NCBI RefSeq assembly: GCF_003149185.1
Contig: NZ_QGDO01000003.1
Location: 826,379-890,378 of the forward strand
Direction: 5' to 3'
Length of the DNA stretch: 64,000 nucleotides
Origin: Sediminitomix flava
Lineage (GTDB): Bacteria > Bacteroidota > Bacteroidia > Cytophagales > Flammeovirgaceae
Positions within the stretch are counted from its first letter, which is position 1. Every line of letters starts with the position of its first letter. A model generated the notes under the pieces. That model was not told where the DNA came from and searched no databases. It saw nothing but the letters and a program-made list of their open reading frames with translations. Below, piece after piece: positions 51,231 to 61,533 of the stretch. The position numbers and the translations under genes are program-made.

Positions 51231-54200
51231 ATGACGAATAAGACTACATTATTAAAGAAAATATTGAGAATAACACTCCGAATTGTCATCGGTATTTTTC
51301 TTGGTATTTTATTTTTATTGTTTCTTATTTCATTGATACTGAAAGTACCATTTTTACAGACAAAGATAGTTCATGGTTTGTCTGGGGTATTAAAAGATAA
51401 ACTACAAACGGAGCTTTCAATAGGTAAAATAGCATTAGATTTTCCCGAATCTCTGACTATTGATCAAGTGTATATTGAAGATCTTCAGCAAGATACATTA
51501 GTTTATATTGGTCACTTATCTGTAGGATTTAAGCTATTGCCTTTTCTTCATAACACAGTACATCTAGATGATGTTGAAATTGAAGATGTAACAGTAAAGT
51601 TGATCGAATATAAATCAGATTCCCTTTACAATTACCAATTTATTATTGATGCATTTACTTCAGATTCTACTACTACTGATCCTGTGGAAGAGGATACAAC
51701 TGCTTCCAATTTACCAACCATTTTAGCTAAACATATTCTTTTAGAAAATATATCTTTTAGGATGGGTAGTGAATTGGACTCATCAGATATGCAATTTTAT
51801 GTGGGGCACTTTTCTTCTGGAGTTGAAATAGACTTGAATAAAGGGATCTATGATATTTCTGAGACAGGCTTAAAAAATACTTGGGGAAGTATAATCTTAG
51901 CTAATTCTCCTGATCAAGAACCAGAAAAAGAAGTTGAGGCAGATTCAACACCTATTGATATGACCTTTAATCTTAAAAGTCTTGATGCCTCGAACATTTC
52001 TTATAAACAAGGTGATACTAGAGGACAAATGCTCCTCGATACCCAATTACCTAGTGCTGAGGTTCAAAACTTAAGTGTCTCATTATTTAAACAATCTGTA
52101 GATGGTGAGCTATTGGAAATAGAAGGGTGTGAAACAAATATTCAATTTTTACCGACAAACACTACTAATAAAGATACCTTAGACGTCGCTGATAATGAAA
52201 AACCCACAGATGGTTCTATTCAAGAATTATTCGATACGGGTTGGGATATTAGCTTAAAGAAAGGTGAGCTTAATAAAATCGCATTTTCATTGAATGACTA
52301 TAATGTTCCAGAAATGGAAAGTGGAATGGATTATAGTCATATGGTTTTTGATGACATTTACCTTGAAATCAATGAGTTTGTTTGGAAAGATGATCGAATG
52401 AATGGAAAAATTAATTCCATTAGCCTAAAAGAACATAATGGTTTTAATCTTAAAGGATTACAAACTTCCTTTATAGTGTCATCTTACAGAATGTCTTTAA
52501 ATCAATTATTTCTGCAAACATCGGTTTCAAGAATCACAGGGAATTTGGATATGCAAACTCCAAATGGAATTCTTGCAATGACAGAAAGGAATGGTGTTTA
52601 TTTCGATATAGATTTGCCAAATACAAAAATTGGTGAAGATGATATTTTTACTTTTGCTCCATTTCTGAAGGAGCAAGCTGTATTGGATACATTATTTGAT
52701 AATAATCTAAACTTATCGGCAGATATTAATGGTGGCTTTGACAGTTTGATATTTCATAAATTCGAAGTGGGTTTACTGTCAGGAACTGATCTAGCCTTAA
52801 ATGGATATTTACTTAATCTTTTAGAAGTTGAGAATATAGGTGGTGATGTTGATAAACTCTCATTAGTCGCTCCTCCAAAAGACCTAAAAAAGCTACAATC
52901 TGGACTAGGACTTTATCAGTTGAATCTCTTAAATGATAGTCTACTTTTTAATACTGATTTTTATGGAGATTATGATCGTTGGAGTGCAAAAGTCAATTTG
53001 AAGTACGGAAGGAATAAGGTGATACTAGATGCCGAAAGAGTTCAGAACTATAATACCACCTTAAATTTCAAGTTAAGGAGTTTAGGTTATATTCTGAAAA
53101 TTCCAGAATTAGGTTTGTTAAATGGTAAACTGAAACTCAATTCATCTGATATATTTTGGAGTGATAGTTTAGCAACGACGGCAAAGCTTAAAATTAAGAA
53201 GTTTGAATATGATAGTGTCGCTCTCGAAAAAAGTAAAATAAAGCTAACTGTTGATGATGAGGTTATTTATGCTGATTGGAGTCTAATAACTCCATTTGTA
53301 ACAACAGAAGGTAACTCTCAAGTTGAGATAAAAGATTCAATTTTATACGTAAAGCCATCACTGAGAATTAATGATTTTAGACCATCTTTTATTTCTGATG
53401 TAGATTCTAGTATGCAGCTATCTTTAGCATTAGATGGTAATTTTATAGCAAAAGATGTAACAGACTTAAATGCTAAGTTGAAAATTTTCGACATAGATTT
53501 GGCTTACAAAGACCAACTACTTACCGATAAGCGAATTGATATCGCTGTAAATTCTAGAGATTCTGTGTTTAGGACAGATATATCGGGAGATTTACTCGAT
53601 ATAGAATATAAAATGACAAGCCCACTTGAACGATTAGGTGATGATTTTCAGAATATGATAAATCATTATTATCCAATCTCAGATACTTTGACTGATAGTA
53701 CTGCTACAACCTTTCCCGACCTAGATTTAAAATTTCAAATTCTTGATTTTAGCTTTTTAGATATGATAGACCCAAATATCAAAATTGATAGGATGGAGCC
53801 TATTACTATTAGTTTAGATTCAGATACAAAAGAGATTGAAGGAAAGATAGATATTGTTAATCTATCGTACAGTCAGTACACACTTGATTCTATCACTTGT
53901 GATATAATGGGTAATGAGGAGTCTGTAGGTGTAGATTTAGTTTTTCATGATTTATCACCATCTGATTCAATTGGATTTGATTCTTTAGAGTTTCAAGCTG
54001 AGTTGAAAGATAAAAAACTCTTTTTTGATATTTATGGAGATGATCAATTCCAAGAAGACTTTACCATATTTGATTTTGGTTTTCAGATAGAAAAACCAGA
54101 CACAATTAATATTATAAGGTTCAATGAAGATTTTACCATAAGAAATAGGGCATGGAATGTTGATCCCAAAAACAGAATTGATTTATATGCAATTCCCTAT

Positions 54201-56369
54201 TTTGACAATTTTATTCTGGAAGGTGAGGGGAGAAAATTAGATATACAGTCATCATTTCGGAATGGGGTACAATTCACAGATCTTCGAATAGATCGATTTA
54301 GTTTAGATGAAATTTTTTATGCCTTAGGACTGGCAGAAGATTCTATTCGAGCAAATCTGTCAACTGAGCTTATTCTTATACATAAGGATTCCACTTTAGA
54401 TGCAGAAGGTAAACTGTCTATTGAAGATATAGCTGCTAGAGGTCAATCATTTGGCGATTTTAGAAATGAATTCAAATATACAGACCAAGAAAGTGTCGAA
54501 TTTGATCTTAGTTTGGAGGGCGAAATCGGTAATATTTCATTGGTAGGAGATTATCCTTTTGAAGAAGGTCAAACCATAAGTACAACATTATCTTTAGCTC
54601 CTTTTAATTATGCACCACTTAATGTGTTTGCTGAAGATTTTATCGAAGGTTTAGAGGGAGAATTAAATGGGAAAATAGCTGTATCTGGAGATTTAGGAGA
54701 ACCTAAGGTTCGAGGAGGCCTTGATTTTACATCCTCCTCATTTTTTGTAACGCCTTTAGATGTTCCATTAGAAGGGAATGGAGGAAAGATTGATTTTGAT
54801 GAAGAAGGAATTCATATCGACGAATTAAGTTTTGTGGATTCTATGAGACACGGAATAACACTAGATGGTGATATTTTTACTGAACACTATCAAGATTTTA
54901 AAATGGATATGAAGTTATCTGTAAATGAGTTTACAGCACTTGATAGTAAAAAGAAAGAGGGCGTTCCTTATTTTGGAAAATTCATAGTCTCAACTGAAAC
55001 CGATATAAAAGGTACTTTTGAAAAGCCAAGAATCAATACAAAGTTAGATATCATAAACGGTACAAATACTACCTATATTTTTTCATCTGAAGGAGAAAAT
55101 AATAGAGGTGAAGATGTGATTCAGTTTAGACAAAAAGATCAAGAGATTCCTGAAGAAGAAAAGATTACAGGAATGGATCTGGAAATTGATATCGGGATTG
55201 AAGAGGAAGTTACTTTTAAAATTCTACTTGATGAACGTACAGGGGATATGTTAAGTGTTCAAGGTGGAGGAGATTTACTTTTTGAATTAGACTCAACAGG
55301 TAATATGAGTTTAAATGGAAAATTTGAAGTAACCCAAGGTAGTTATGACTTGACATTGTACAAAGTGATTCCTAAAAGTTTTGAGCTTGACAAAGGAAGT
55401 TTTTTGTATTGGTCTGGTGATATCACAAGCCCTCTGATTGATATTACGGCAACTTATCGGGTGAAAGCCTCGCCGTCTCAGTTGATTGAAAGCTATATGC
55501 AATCTGTTGGAGGAGGAAGCTTTGACTCTAATAGGTATAGTAAAAGAAGGCTGTTTGATGTGAAAATGAAAATGTCAGGATACTTAGATAATCCCGATCT
55601 TTCATTTGATATTTTATACCCTGTTAGTTTAGAGACGAATGATAGTGATAATACCATAGATCAAGCCCTCTCAAACTTAAGAGATAATCCAAATGTCTTA
55701 AATAAACAAGTATTTGGTTTGCTTGCTCTAGGAGCATTTATTCCTGTAGATGAAGCGATGAATTCATCTTCAATAAATGAGGCAACGAGTGGTTTGGTGA
55801 GTAACTTTTTATCTGATCGTTTAAATGAATTTTCTAGTGATTTTATCAAAGGCTTTGATCTAAATTTTGATGTTGAACAATATAATCAAGAGAACTCATC
55901 TGGTCAGTCAGGTACTCGTACAGATGTGGGGGTTTCTGTAAAGAAAAACCTTTTCAATGAAAGACTAACAATTTTGGTAGGTGGAGCTGTAGCTGTTCAA
56001 GATGAAGTACAGAATGAAACTAACTCTTTTTCAACAGATGTAGAGGTTGAATACAAAATCAAGAAAGACGGTCGCTTAAGGATTAAGGCTTACAGTGAAA
56101 ATAGTGATACAAACTTTGGAAATGATGTTTATAAGAACGGTTTGTCATTGCTCTTTCAAAAGCAGTATACAAAGTTTAAAGAACTTTTTGAAAAAACACC
56201 TCAAGAAATAGAAGACAAACGACTTAAAAAAGAAAAAAAGCAAAAGCGTAAAGAAGAACGTAGAAGAAGAAAAAATAAGAAGTCTAAAGATTCACCAGTT
56301 CTTAAAGAAGAATCGGATAGTTTACAACTGAAAGAAGATCAGAAAGGCTCAAATGAAGAAGAAAAGTAA
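51231..56369 (+). CDS. tamB: TamB-like translocation and assembly protein
   Basis: This 1,712-residue protein has an N-terminal transmembrane anchor (about 13-38, after TLLKKILRITLR), an AsmA-like start (LKDKLQTELSIGKIALDFP) and a very long beta-helical periplasmic body. The C-terminal DUF490/TamB domain includes LNGKFEVTQGSYDLTLYKV and ISGDLLDIEYKM-type repeats. TamB proteins span the periplasm and move phospholipids or assist barrel assembly. The last 50 residues are extremely charged (KKEKKQKRKEERRRRKNKK). It is followed 88 bases later by its outer-membrane partner. ATG start; no clear promoter was recognised. Confidence 0.9.
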   Translation: MTNKTTLLKKILRITLRIVIGIFLGILFLLFLISLILKVPFLQTKIVHGLSGVLKDKLQTELSIGKIALDFPESLTIDQVYIEDLQQDTLVYIGHLSVGFKLLPFLHNTVHLDDVEIEDVTVKLIEYKSDSLYNYQFIIDAFTSDSTTTDPVEEDTTASNLPTILAKHILLENISFRMGSELDSSDMQFYVGHFSSGVEIDLNKGIYDISETGLKNTWGSIILANSPDQEPEKEVEADSTPIDMTFNLKSLDASNISYKQGDTRGQMLLDTQLPSAEVQNLSVSLFKQSVDGELLEIEGCETNIQFLPTNTTNKDTLDVADNEKPTDGSIQELFDTGWDISLKKGELNKIAFSLNDYNVPEMESGMDYSHMVFDDIYLEINEFVWKDDRMNGKINSISLKEHNGFNLKGLQTSFIVSSYRMSLNQLFLQTSVSRITGNLDMQTPNGILAMTERNGVYFDIDLPNTKIGEDDIFTFAPFLKEQAVLDTLFDNNLNLSADINGGFDSLIFHKFEVGLLSGTDLALNGYLLNLLEVENIGGDVDKLSLVAPPKDLKKLQSGLGLYQLNLLNDSLLFNTDFYGDYDRWSAKVNLKYGRNKVILDAERVQNYNTTLNFKLRSLGYILKIPELGLLNGKLKLNSSDIFWSDSLATTAKLKIKKFEYDSVALEKSKIKLTVDDEVIYADWSLITPFVTTEGNSQVEIKDSILYVKPSLRINDFRPSFISDVDSSMQLSLALDGNFIAKDVTDLNAKLKIFDIDLAYKDQLLTDKRIDIAVNSRDSVFRTDISGDLLDIEYKMTSPLERLGDDFQNMINHYYPISDTLTDSTATTFPDLDLKFQILDFSFLDMIDPNIKIDRMEPITISLDSDTKEIEGKIDIVNLSYSQYTLDSITCDIMGNEESVGVDLVFHDLSPSDSIGFDSLEFQAELKDKKLFFDIYGDDQFQEDFTIFDFGFQIEKPDTINIIRFNEDFTIRNRAWNVDPKNRIDLYAIPYFDNFILEGEGRKLDIQSSFRNGVQFTDLRIDRFSLDEIFYALGLAEDSIRANLSTELILIHKDSTLDAEGKLSIEDIAARGQSFGDFRNEFKYTDQESVEFDLSLEGEIGNISLVGDYPFEEGQTISTTLSLAPFNYAPLNVFAEDFIEGLEGELNGKIAVSGDLGEPKVRGGLDFTSSSFFVTPLDVPLEGNGGKIDFDEEGIHIDELSFVDSMRHGITLDGDIFTEHYQDFKMDMKLSVNEFTALDSKKKEGVPYFGKFIVSTETDIKGTFEKPRINTKLDIINGTNTTYIFSSEGENNRGEDVIQFRQKDQEIPEEEKITGMDLEIDIGIEEEVTFKILLDERTGDMLSVQGGGDLLFELDSTGNMSLNGKFEVTQGSYDLTLYKVIPKSFELDKGSFLYWSGDITSPLIDITATYRVKASPSQLIESYMQSVGGGSFDSNRYSKRRLFDVKMKMSGYLDNPDLSFDILYPVSLETNDSDNTIDQALSNLRDNPNVLNKQVFGLLALGAFIPVDEAMNSSSINEATSGLVSNFLSDRLNEFSSDFIKGFDLNFDVEQYNQENSSGQSGTRTDVGVSVKKNLFNERLTILVGGAVAVQDEVQNETNSFSTDVEVEYKIKKDGRLRIKAYSENSDTNFGNDVYKNGLSLLFQKQYTKFKELFEKTPQEIEDKRLKKEKKQKRKEERRRRKNKKSKDSPVLKEESDSLQLKEDQKGSNEEEK

Positions 56370-56457
56370 GGTGTAATTTTTAGCTCATATTTTAAACTTT
56401 TTATCTCTCTAAAATTGACTAATATGTAGAGATTGAACTTTTAATCTAAAACCCAAA

Positions 56458-58866
56458 ATGTCAAAACTTTTAGTGAATACTTTTTTACTGAATCTTCTAA
56501 TTTTTATAAAAAGGCAGGTACTGAATTTTATCATCGGTATTGGGTTTCTTTCTATCTTCTCTTGTAATGTGCTTTCTAAAATCAGTGCTGAGAAACCATT
56601 GTATGCAGGAGGTATATTAGAAGTTGATGAGGGGGATACATTAAAGTTAGCGAAAGGGGTTAGTTATGAGCTAGAAGATCAGATTTACCCCAAACCCAAT
56701 TCTAAGATATTAGGGGGTAGGTTTGGACTTAGCCTTTATTTTAAATATGTAGATCGGAAGGACGAACTGAAATTTATTAAAAAATTTCTTTACGATAAAT
56801 TCTCTGAAGAGCCAGTCTATTACGATGATGAGATTTCTAAAAAGGTTAAGAAAAATATTGAAGATGAACTCTATAACAATGGCTATTTTTATGGAACTGT
56901 TGATTATAAAACTCATAAAGAAAAAGATGGCAAATTAGTTTATGTCACTTATACAGCTCACCCGAATGATCACCCGTATACAATTAATTCATTTGTTTTT
57001 GAAGGTGATTCTACTTTACTGCAAAAAGCGATAATTGAGGAGTTAGATAAAAGTATTTTTCATGAAAAGCCGAGGTATGATCTTGATTTGTTAAAGTCTG
57101 AACGCAAGAGAGTTGAAGATAGCCTTAGAAATAACGGTTATTACTTTTTTAAACAAGGATTCTTGACATATGAAGCTGATAGTGCGTTAGGGACTAAATC
57201 AGTAGATCTTTTCATGAAATTAAAATCGAATTTTCCGCCAAAAGCTAGCCGAAAGTTTTACATAGGAGAAATTACGATGAATACGGACTTTCAACAAGAC
57301 AGTTCAAAAGCTTTTTCCAATCATGTAGAGATAGATACATTAGGTTATATCTATCAAGGAGATCCTCATAAACTAAAGCCTAAAGCATTAAAAGATGCTA
57401 TTTTATTTGAAAGAGGTGAGTTATATAAGCAGAATAAACACCGGAATACCCTCAAGTTATTGAGCTCACTGGGTGTTTTTAGCTATATTGATCTAGCATT
57501 TAAAGAAACTACTGATTCTCTATATTTTGAAGACTTACTAGATGTCTCTGGTCGAATGACACAAGTTGTGCCTAAATCAATATCAACGGAAATAGGAATG
57601 GCAACTTGGACAAATGGTTATACAGGGCCAGAATTGGAATTATCATGGCAACATCGCAACATTTTTGGAGGTGCAGAGACTTTTTCATTTTCAGCAGATA
57701 TTGGGATTTTACAGCAGTTTGGTGGTTCTCAGAGTAGTGATGTGACATCTATACAGTTATTGGGAATTGATTTTAGTCTCACTTTTCCACGTATTTTATT
57801 CCCTTTCCCAGTCCGGCTATACAAAGAAAGTATCTTGCCAAGTACAAAAATATCTTTGAGTTATGAAACGTATTGGTATAGACCTATAGCTCAATTGCGA
57901 ATAATAAACTCCAAGTTAACTTATGACTGGAGTCCTAATTTCAACAAAAGGCACATACTTGATTTAATAGATATTGTTTTCCAGAATAGTGAAATAGAGA
58001 GTGGAACCGAAGTTGATTCATTAGATGATTTTCCAAACTTCGGAATACCTAGAATAGAGAATGAAAATATATTTTCTTCGAAATACACTTATCAGTATCG
58101 TTCAGGAAAGATTACTGAACAGGATTTTGTTCTAGGGTATCAAGGTTATATTGATGCGGCAGGGAATATTATTTACGGTCTTCAAAAAGCATTTGGAAAG
58201 AACCCGACTCAGTCAAATCCAGAAACATTCTTAGGACAAGTCTATGCTCAGTATGTACGTGTAGGAAGTGATTTGAGAAGTTACTTACAACTTAATCGGA
58301 AATTCACTTTAGCATCTAGAATTAATGTAGATGTGGGTGTGCCTTGGGGAAATGCTACTGAATTACCCTTCATTCGTTCCTACTTTGTAGGAGGGCCAAC
58401 TTCTATCAAATCATTTAATCCGAGGACAATTGGACCAGGTTCGGCATACGTAATGCCAGGTGATAACGAGTATTTTGAAAGAGATGGAGATATTAAGATT
58501 GAAGCAAACATAGAATTACGGCAGAGTTTGAGTAAGTTCTTTAAGCTTGGGTATTTTATTGATATCGGAAATGTTTGGTTACTCAATAAGAACCCTAATT
58601 TCATAAATGGAGATTTCGACTTTTCTCGTTTCTATAAAGAATTAGCCATTGGAACAGGCATAGGTTTCAGACTCGATTTAGAATTCTTTGTTTTAAGATT
58701 AGATTTAGGTGTTCCAGTGTTGACACCTTTCTTGAGTCAATTTGAAGATGATCCTGATACCGAAATAAATGAGGCTGCAATTAATGCTCCAGTGAGTGAT
58801 AGGTTTTTACTTAAAGATTTTCCGAGTGGAATTGTCTTTAACCTAGCTATTGGTTATCCATTTTAG
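56458..58866 (+). CDS. tamL: TamL-like outer-membrane lipoprotein (BamA/TamA family)
   Basis: This 802-residue BamA-superfamily protein has a lipobox (FLSIFSC, Cys36), so it is a lipoprotein, the feature that sets Bacteroidota TamL apart from TamA. POTRA-like domains follow (about 100-370), then a 16-strand-type barrel with FGGAETFSFSADIG and VGGPTSIKSFNPR, ending GIVFNLAIGYPF, whose final Phe is typical. It partners with TamB for lipid or protein traffic to the outer membrane. It lies 88 bases after tamB and is probably in the same operon. The signal sequence is unusually long (35 residues), and a shorter start further in is possible. Confidence 0.88.
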   Translation: MSKLLVNTFLLNLLIFIKRQVLNFIIGIGFLSIFSCNVLSKISAEKPLYAGGILEVDEGDTLKLAKGVSYELEDQIYPKPNSKILGGRFGLSLYFKYVDRKDELKFIKKFLYDKFSEEPVYYDDEISKKVKKNIEDELYNNGYFYGTVDYKTHKEKDGKLVYVTYTAHPNDHPYTINSFVFEGDSTLLQKAIIEELDKSIFHEKPRYDLDLLKSERKRVEDSLRNNGYYFFKQGFLTYEADSALGTKSVDLFMKLKSNFPPKASRKFYIGEITMNTDFQQDSSKAFSNHVEIDTLGYIYQGDPHKLKPKALKDAILFERGELYKQNKHRNTLKLLSSLGVFSYIDLAFKETTDSLYFEDLLDVSGRMTQVVPKSISTEIGMATWTNGYTGPELELSWQHRNIFGGAETFSFSADIGILQQFGGSQSSDVTSIQLLGIDFSLTFPRILFPFPVRLYKESILPSTKISLSYETYWYRPIAQLRIINSKLTYDWSPNFNKRHILDLIDIVFQNSEIESGTEVDSLDDFPNFGIPRIENENIFSSKYTYQYRSGKITEQDFVLGYQGYIDAAGNIIYGLQKAFGKNPTQSNPETFLGQVYAQYVRVGSDLRSYLQLNRKFTLASRINVDVGVPWGNATELPFIRSYFVGGPTSIKSFNPRTIGPGSAYVMPGDNEYFERDGDIKIEANIELRQSLSKFFKLGYFIDIGNVWLLNKNPNFINGDFDFSRFYKELAIGTGIGFRLDLEFFVLRLDLGVPVLTPFLSQFEDDPDTEINEAAINAPVSDRFLLKDFPSGIVFNLAIGYPF

Positions 58867-58930
58867 CCTTTTTTCATTGAAAAATACGATTATGGTGCTT
58901 ATCATCATTTTTTACTGGATTTTGTACCAA

Positions 58931-58938
58931 TAATTTTG
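58931..58938 (+). promoter_or_regulatory. candidate -7 promoter box for pflA
   Basis: TAATTTTG fits TAnnTTTG, 31 bases before the pflA ATG. The -33 region (about 58907-58910) is only T-rich, not a clear TTTG. Confidence 0.3.
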
Positions 58939-58968
58939 TTATTCTATTAACATTTTGAAATCAGAATT

Positions 58969-59742
58969 ATGCTGCAACAACAAGATCCATCAGCTCTAAA
59001 TGAGCAAGATCCTAATAAACTAAGAATTCACTCTATCGAAAGCTTTGGAACTCATGACGGTCCTGGTATTCGTATGGTTGTTTTTGTACAAGGATGTCAG
59101 TTCAGATGCCTCTATTGTGCAAATCCGGATACAATGGATGTAAAAGGAGGTCAGTTTATAGAAATTGAGGAAATTGTAAGAAGAGCTAAAAATATGAAAG
59201 GTTACTTCGGGAAAGAAGGTGGAGTAACAATTTCTGGCGGTGAACCTTTGCTTCAAAGAAGTAAGCTAAAACATCTATTTGAAAGACTACACGAGGAAGG
59301 TATAAATACTTGTTTAGACTCAAATGGGCGTTTGGTTAATGATGAAGTGAAAGAGCTTTTAGATCATACCGATCTTATTATGCTTGATGTAAAACACATC
59401 AATTTGGATTGGCATAGGAAGTTAACAGGAGTGTCCAATGTAAGTACATTGAAACTTGCAGAAATGCGTGAAGAGTCTGGAAAAAAGATGTGGCTGAGAT
59501 ATGTATTAGTACCAAATTGGTCTGACCAAGAAGAGTACTTGCATGAATTAGGTCAACATTTCAAGGATTATAAAACAATAGAAAAAATTGAGATTCAGCC
59601 TTACCACAAACTAGGTGTTCATAAATGGGAAGTACTTGGAATGGAGTATAAACTCAATGATATTGAGAGACCAACTGACGAAACGATTAATAAAACGGTA
59701 GAGATACTTTCTCAATATTTTAAAGAGGTAAAAGTAAACTAG
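58969..59742 (+). CDS. pflA: pyruvate formate-lyase activating enzyme
   Basis: This 257-residue radical SAM enzyme installs a glycyl radical on pyruvate formate-lyase. The cluster motif is CQFRCLYCANPDT (C-x3-C-x2-C), preceded by the PflA block SFGTHDGPGIRMVVFVQG. GGVTISGGEPLLQ is the SAM-binding GGE motif. The C-terminal EIQPYHKLGVHKWEVLG is typical of PflA rather than NrdG. No pflB gene lies in the window, so its partner must be elsewhere, and activation of another glycyl-radical enzyme cannot be excluded. Confidence 0.93.
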   Translation: MLQQQDPSALNEQDPNKLRIHSIESFGTHDGPGIRMVVFVQGCQFRCLYCANPDTMDVKGGQFIEIEEIVRRAKNMKGYFGKEGGVTISGGEPLLQRSKLKHLFERLHEEGINTCLDSNGRLVNDEVKELLDHTDLIMLDVKHINLDWHRKLTGVSNVSTLKLAEMREESGKKMWLRYVLVPNWSDQEEYLHELGQHFKDYKTIEKIEIQPYHKLGVHKWEVLGMEYKLNDIERPTDETINKTVEILSQYFKEVKVN

Positions 59743-59783
59743 AAAAAAGCCCCATATCAATAAGTTGAAATGGGGCTTTTATT
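59743..59783. terminator. bidirectional terminator after pflA
   Basis: A perfect 11-bp stem, 59745-59755 with 59770-59780, has a 14-base loop and T residues on the minus-strand exit. It is shared by pflA and the convergent membrane protein. Confidence 0.82.
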
Positions 59784-60276
59784 ATTCTTGCTCTGTAGCA
59801 GGAGCTTTGAATAGAATAAAGAAGTAAAATATCCAGAATATGATGATGATTGGTATTACATAGAATACCGAATCAATTGCGTAATTATATTCTGTATTTT
59901 GGCTGAATATCTGAGTGACGGTTGCCAATAAAAAGATATTAATAAATGTAGCCATTCCTTTTGTCCAACTTTTTGATTTTTCAATAAGTTGATTCTTTCT
60001 TTCCACATTACTCAACCAATATTTTTTATTAGGTATCATAATCAAATTATAAGGTACATACAAGATTGCATTTCCAAATATTGTAAGTCCTATATTGAAA
60101 AGAAGAAGTACAGCCATAGAAGTATAAAAGAAGTCTCCTCTAAACAGATAAACTCCTTCACCACTAGGCAAATCTATATTTAAATTTACTTTTTCAGGAA
60201 GATAGACATACATCAAAAGACTAAAACCTAAGAAAAGTAGAAGAGATAGTCCCCATACATACTTAATCAGCTTCAT
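59782..60276 (-). CDS. four-helix membrane protein of unknown function
   Basis: This 164-residue protein has four predicted transmembrane helices (about 8-27, 53-76, 110-125 and 138-158). The layout, with YLPEKVNLNIDLPSGEG after helix 1 and IPNKKYWLSNVERKNQLI in the middle loop, resembles DUF1648-type proteins, where a Pro-rich loop and a WL motif occur, but the match is only suggestive. It converges on pflA. No enzyme motif is visible. Confidence 0.6.
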   Translation of the reverse strand: MKLIKYVWGLSLLLFLGFSLLMYVYLPEKVNLNIDLPSGEGVYLFRGDFFYTSMAVLLLFNIGLTIFGNAILYVPYNLIMIPNKKYWLSNVERKNQLIEKSKSWTKGMATFINIFLLATVTQIFSQNTEYNYAIDSVFYVIPIIIIFWIFYFFILFKAPATEQE

Positions 60277-60364
60277 ATTCCAACCCGTTTATTTGTAAAA
60301 AATTAGTTTAATTGTTTTATCTAAATTTATCTACCGTGCAAAGGTATTGTTTCTCCAAGATAAA

Positions 60365-61327
60365 TCATAAACTAGCAAAAATGTTGTTTGAAAATGGGAA
60401 TAAATTTTTACTCATTATTGATTTGTAGCTGTCTTGTTCAACATTAATTGTTGATGGGAGAATTACTTCTATAGCCTGTGCTATAACTTCTACTTCAATC
60501 GTTGTGAATTCACCTATGACTTCTCCGTCAATTTGTAACAATGTAGGTTTTTGTGTTTTTATTACTGCTTTTTTGCAAGAAATAACATCCAAGTATTTTA
60601 ATCCAATTTCAGGGATTAAATAGGATATTCCTGCTGCAGCCAGAGAGGTGAAAGAAATTGTATTCACGTTACAAATCTCGAAAACACCATCAGAAGGGTT
60701 TCCTAGTGGATTTAAATGAATTCCTGTCCCATACTTTCTAGCATTTGCAAAGGCTAACATATAACCTTCCAAATGATGAATTTTACCATCTACTTCTACT
60801 TGATAGCTTAAAACTTCAGCGTTGGTTAGTTTCTCAAAAAATTGTTTTATGTATGCAGTAATTCCTCTGTTTGGGTCAAAATGAAAGTCCTTTACAATTT
60901 GTGCGTTTAAGCCAATATCTGCTATGTGCCAACCGTAATACTCTCCGTTGAACAGAAGTAAATCGAAACTCTGACGTTTGTTGTCTTTTATAATGTCATA
61001 TAAAGCAAGAAAAGGGTCAGTATTCAAGCCAAGTTCTGCAGCCATTCCATTTGCTGAACCAAATGGAATAATACCTAATGGCAATTGGTGCTTCAATGCT
61101 ATTTGAATACAAAATGAAATTGTACCATCACCTCCAATCGCTACCAATTTCTTAGGTAACTCTTTTAAAATGATAGATTGAAGATTACTCTGGTCACTTT
61201 TATCTCCGGTGGTTAGGTATATTTGATGTGAAATCTTTTCATTTTCTAATATATCATGGAGCGTATGTTGAAATTCAACTTTATCATAACCACCAGAGAT
61301 TGGGTTAAGAATGATTAGTAGTTCCAT
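60365..61327 (-). CDS. diacylglycerol kinase family lipid kinase
   Basis: This 320-residue protein has the DAGK catalytic domain: NPISGGYDK at the start, the ATP-binding signature VAIGGDGTISF (about 62-72) and IIPFGSANGMAAELG. The C-terminal YegS-like beta-sandwich holds the lipid-binding part (GTGIHLNPLGNPSDGVFEI; LLQIDGEVIGEFTTIEV). It phosphorylates a lipid such as diacylglycerol or a sphingoid base. Sphingolipids are common in Bacteroidota, so a ceramide-type substrate is possible (inference). It is divergent from the nucleotidyltransferase-like gene. Confidence 0.9.
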   Translation of the reverse strand: MELLIILNPISGGYDKVEFQHTLHDILENEKISHQIYLTTGDKSDQSNLQSIILKELPKKLVAIGGDGTISFCIQIALKHQLPLGIIPFGSANGMAAELGLNTDPFLALYDIIKDNKRQSFDLLLFNGEYYGWHIADIGLNAQIVKDFHFDPNRGITAYIKQFFEKLTNAEVLSYQVEVDGKIHHLEGYMLAFANARKYGTGIHLNPLGNPSDGVFEICNVNTISFTSLAAAGISYLIPEIGLKYLDVISCKKAVIKTQKPTLLQIDGEVIGEFTTIEVEVIAQAIEVILPSTINVEQDSYKSIMSKNLFPFSNNIFASL

Positions 61328-61533
61328 GCTTGATTGGTTTAAAAAGTAAAAATGCTACTTACGGCTAAATTTACGTAAATAATACACTTATGTTTTGAGC
61401 AGACAATATTTAAATACATTTTATTGTTACTTACTCTTAAAAATTAATGAATCAACTCAAACTTTTATAAATTGCATTTTTAACAAAAAACATAAGTGTG
61501 CTTTTCAAAAGTCGTTATGATACTAGCTGAACT

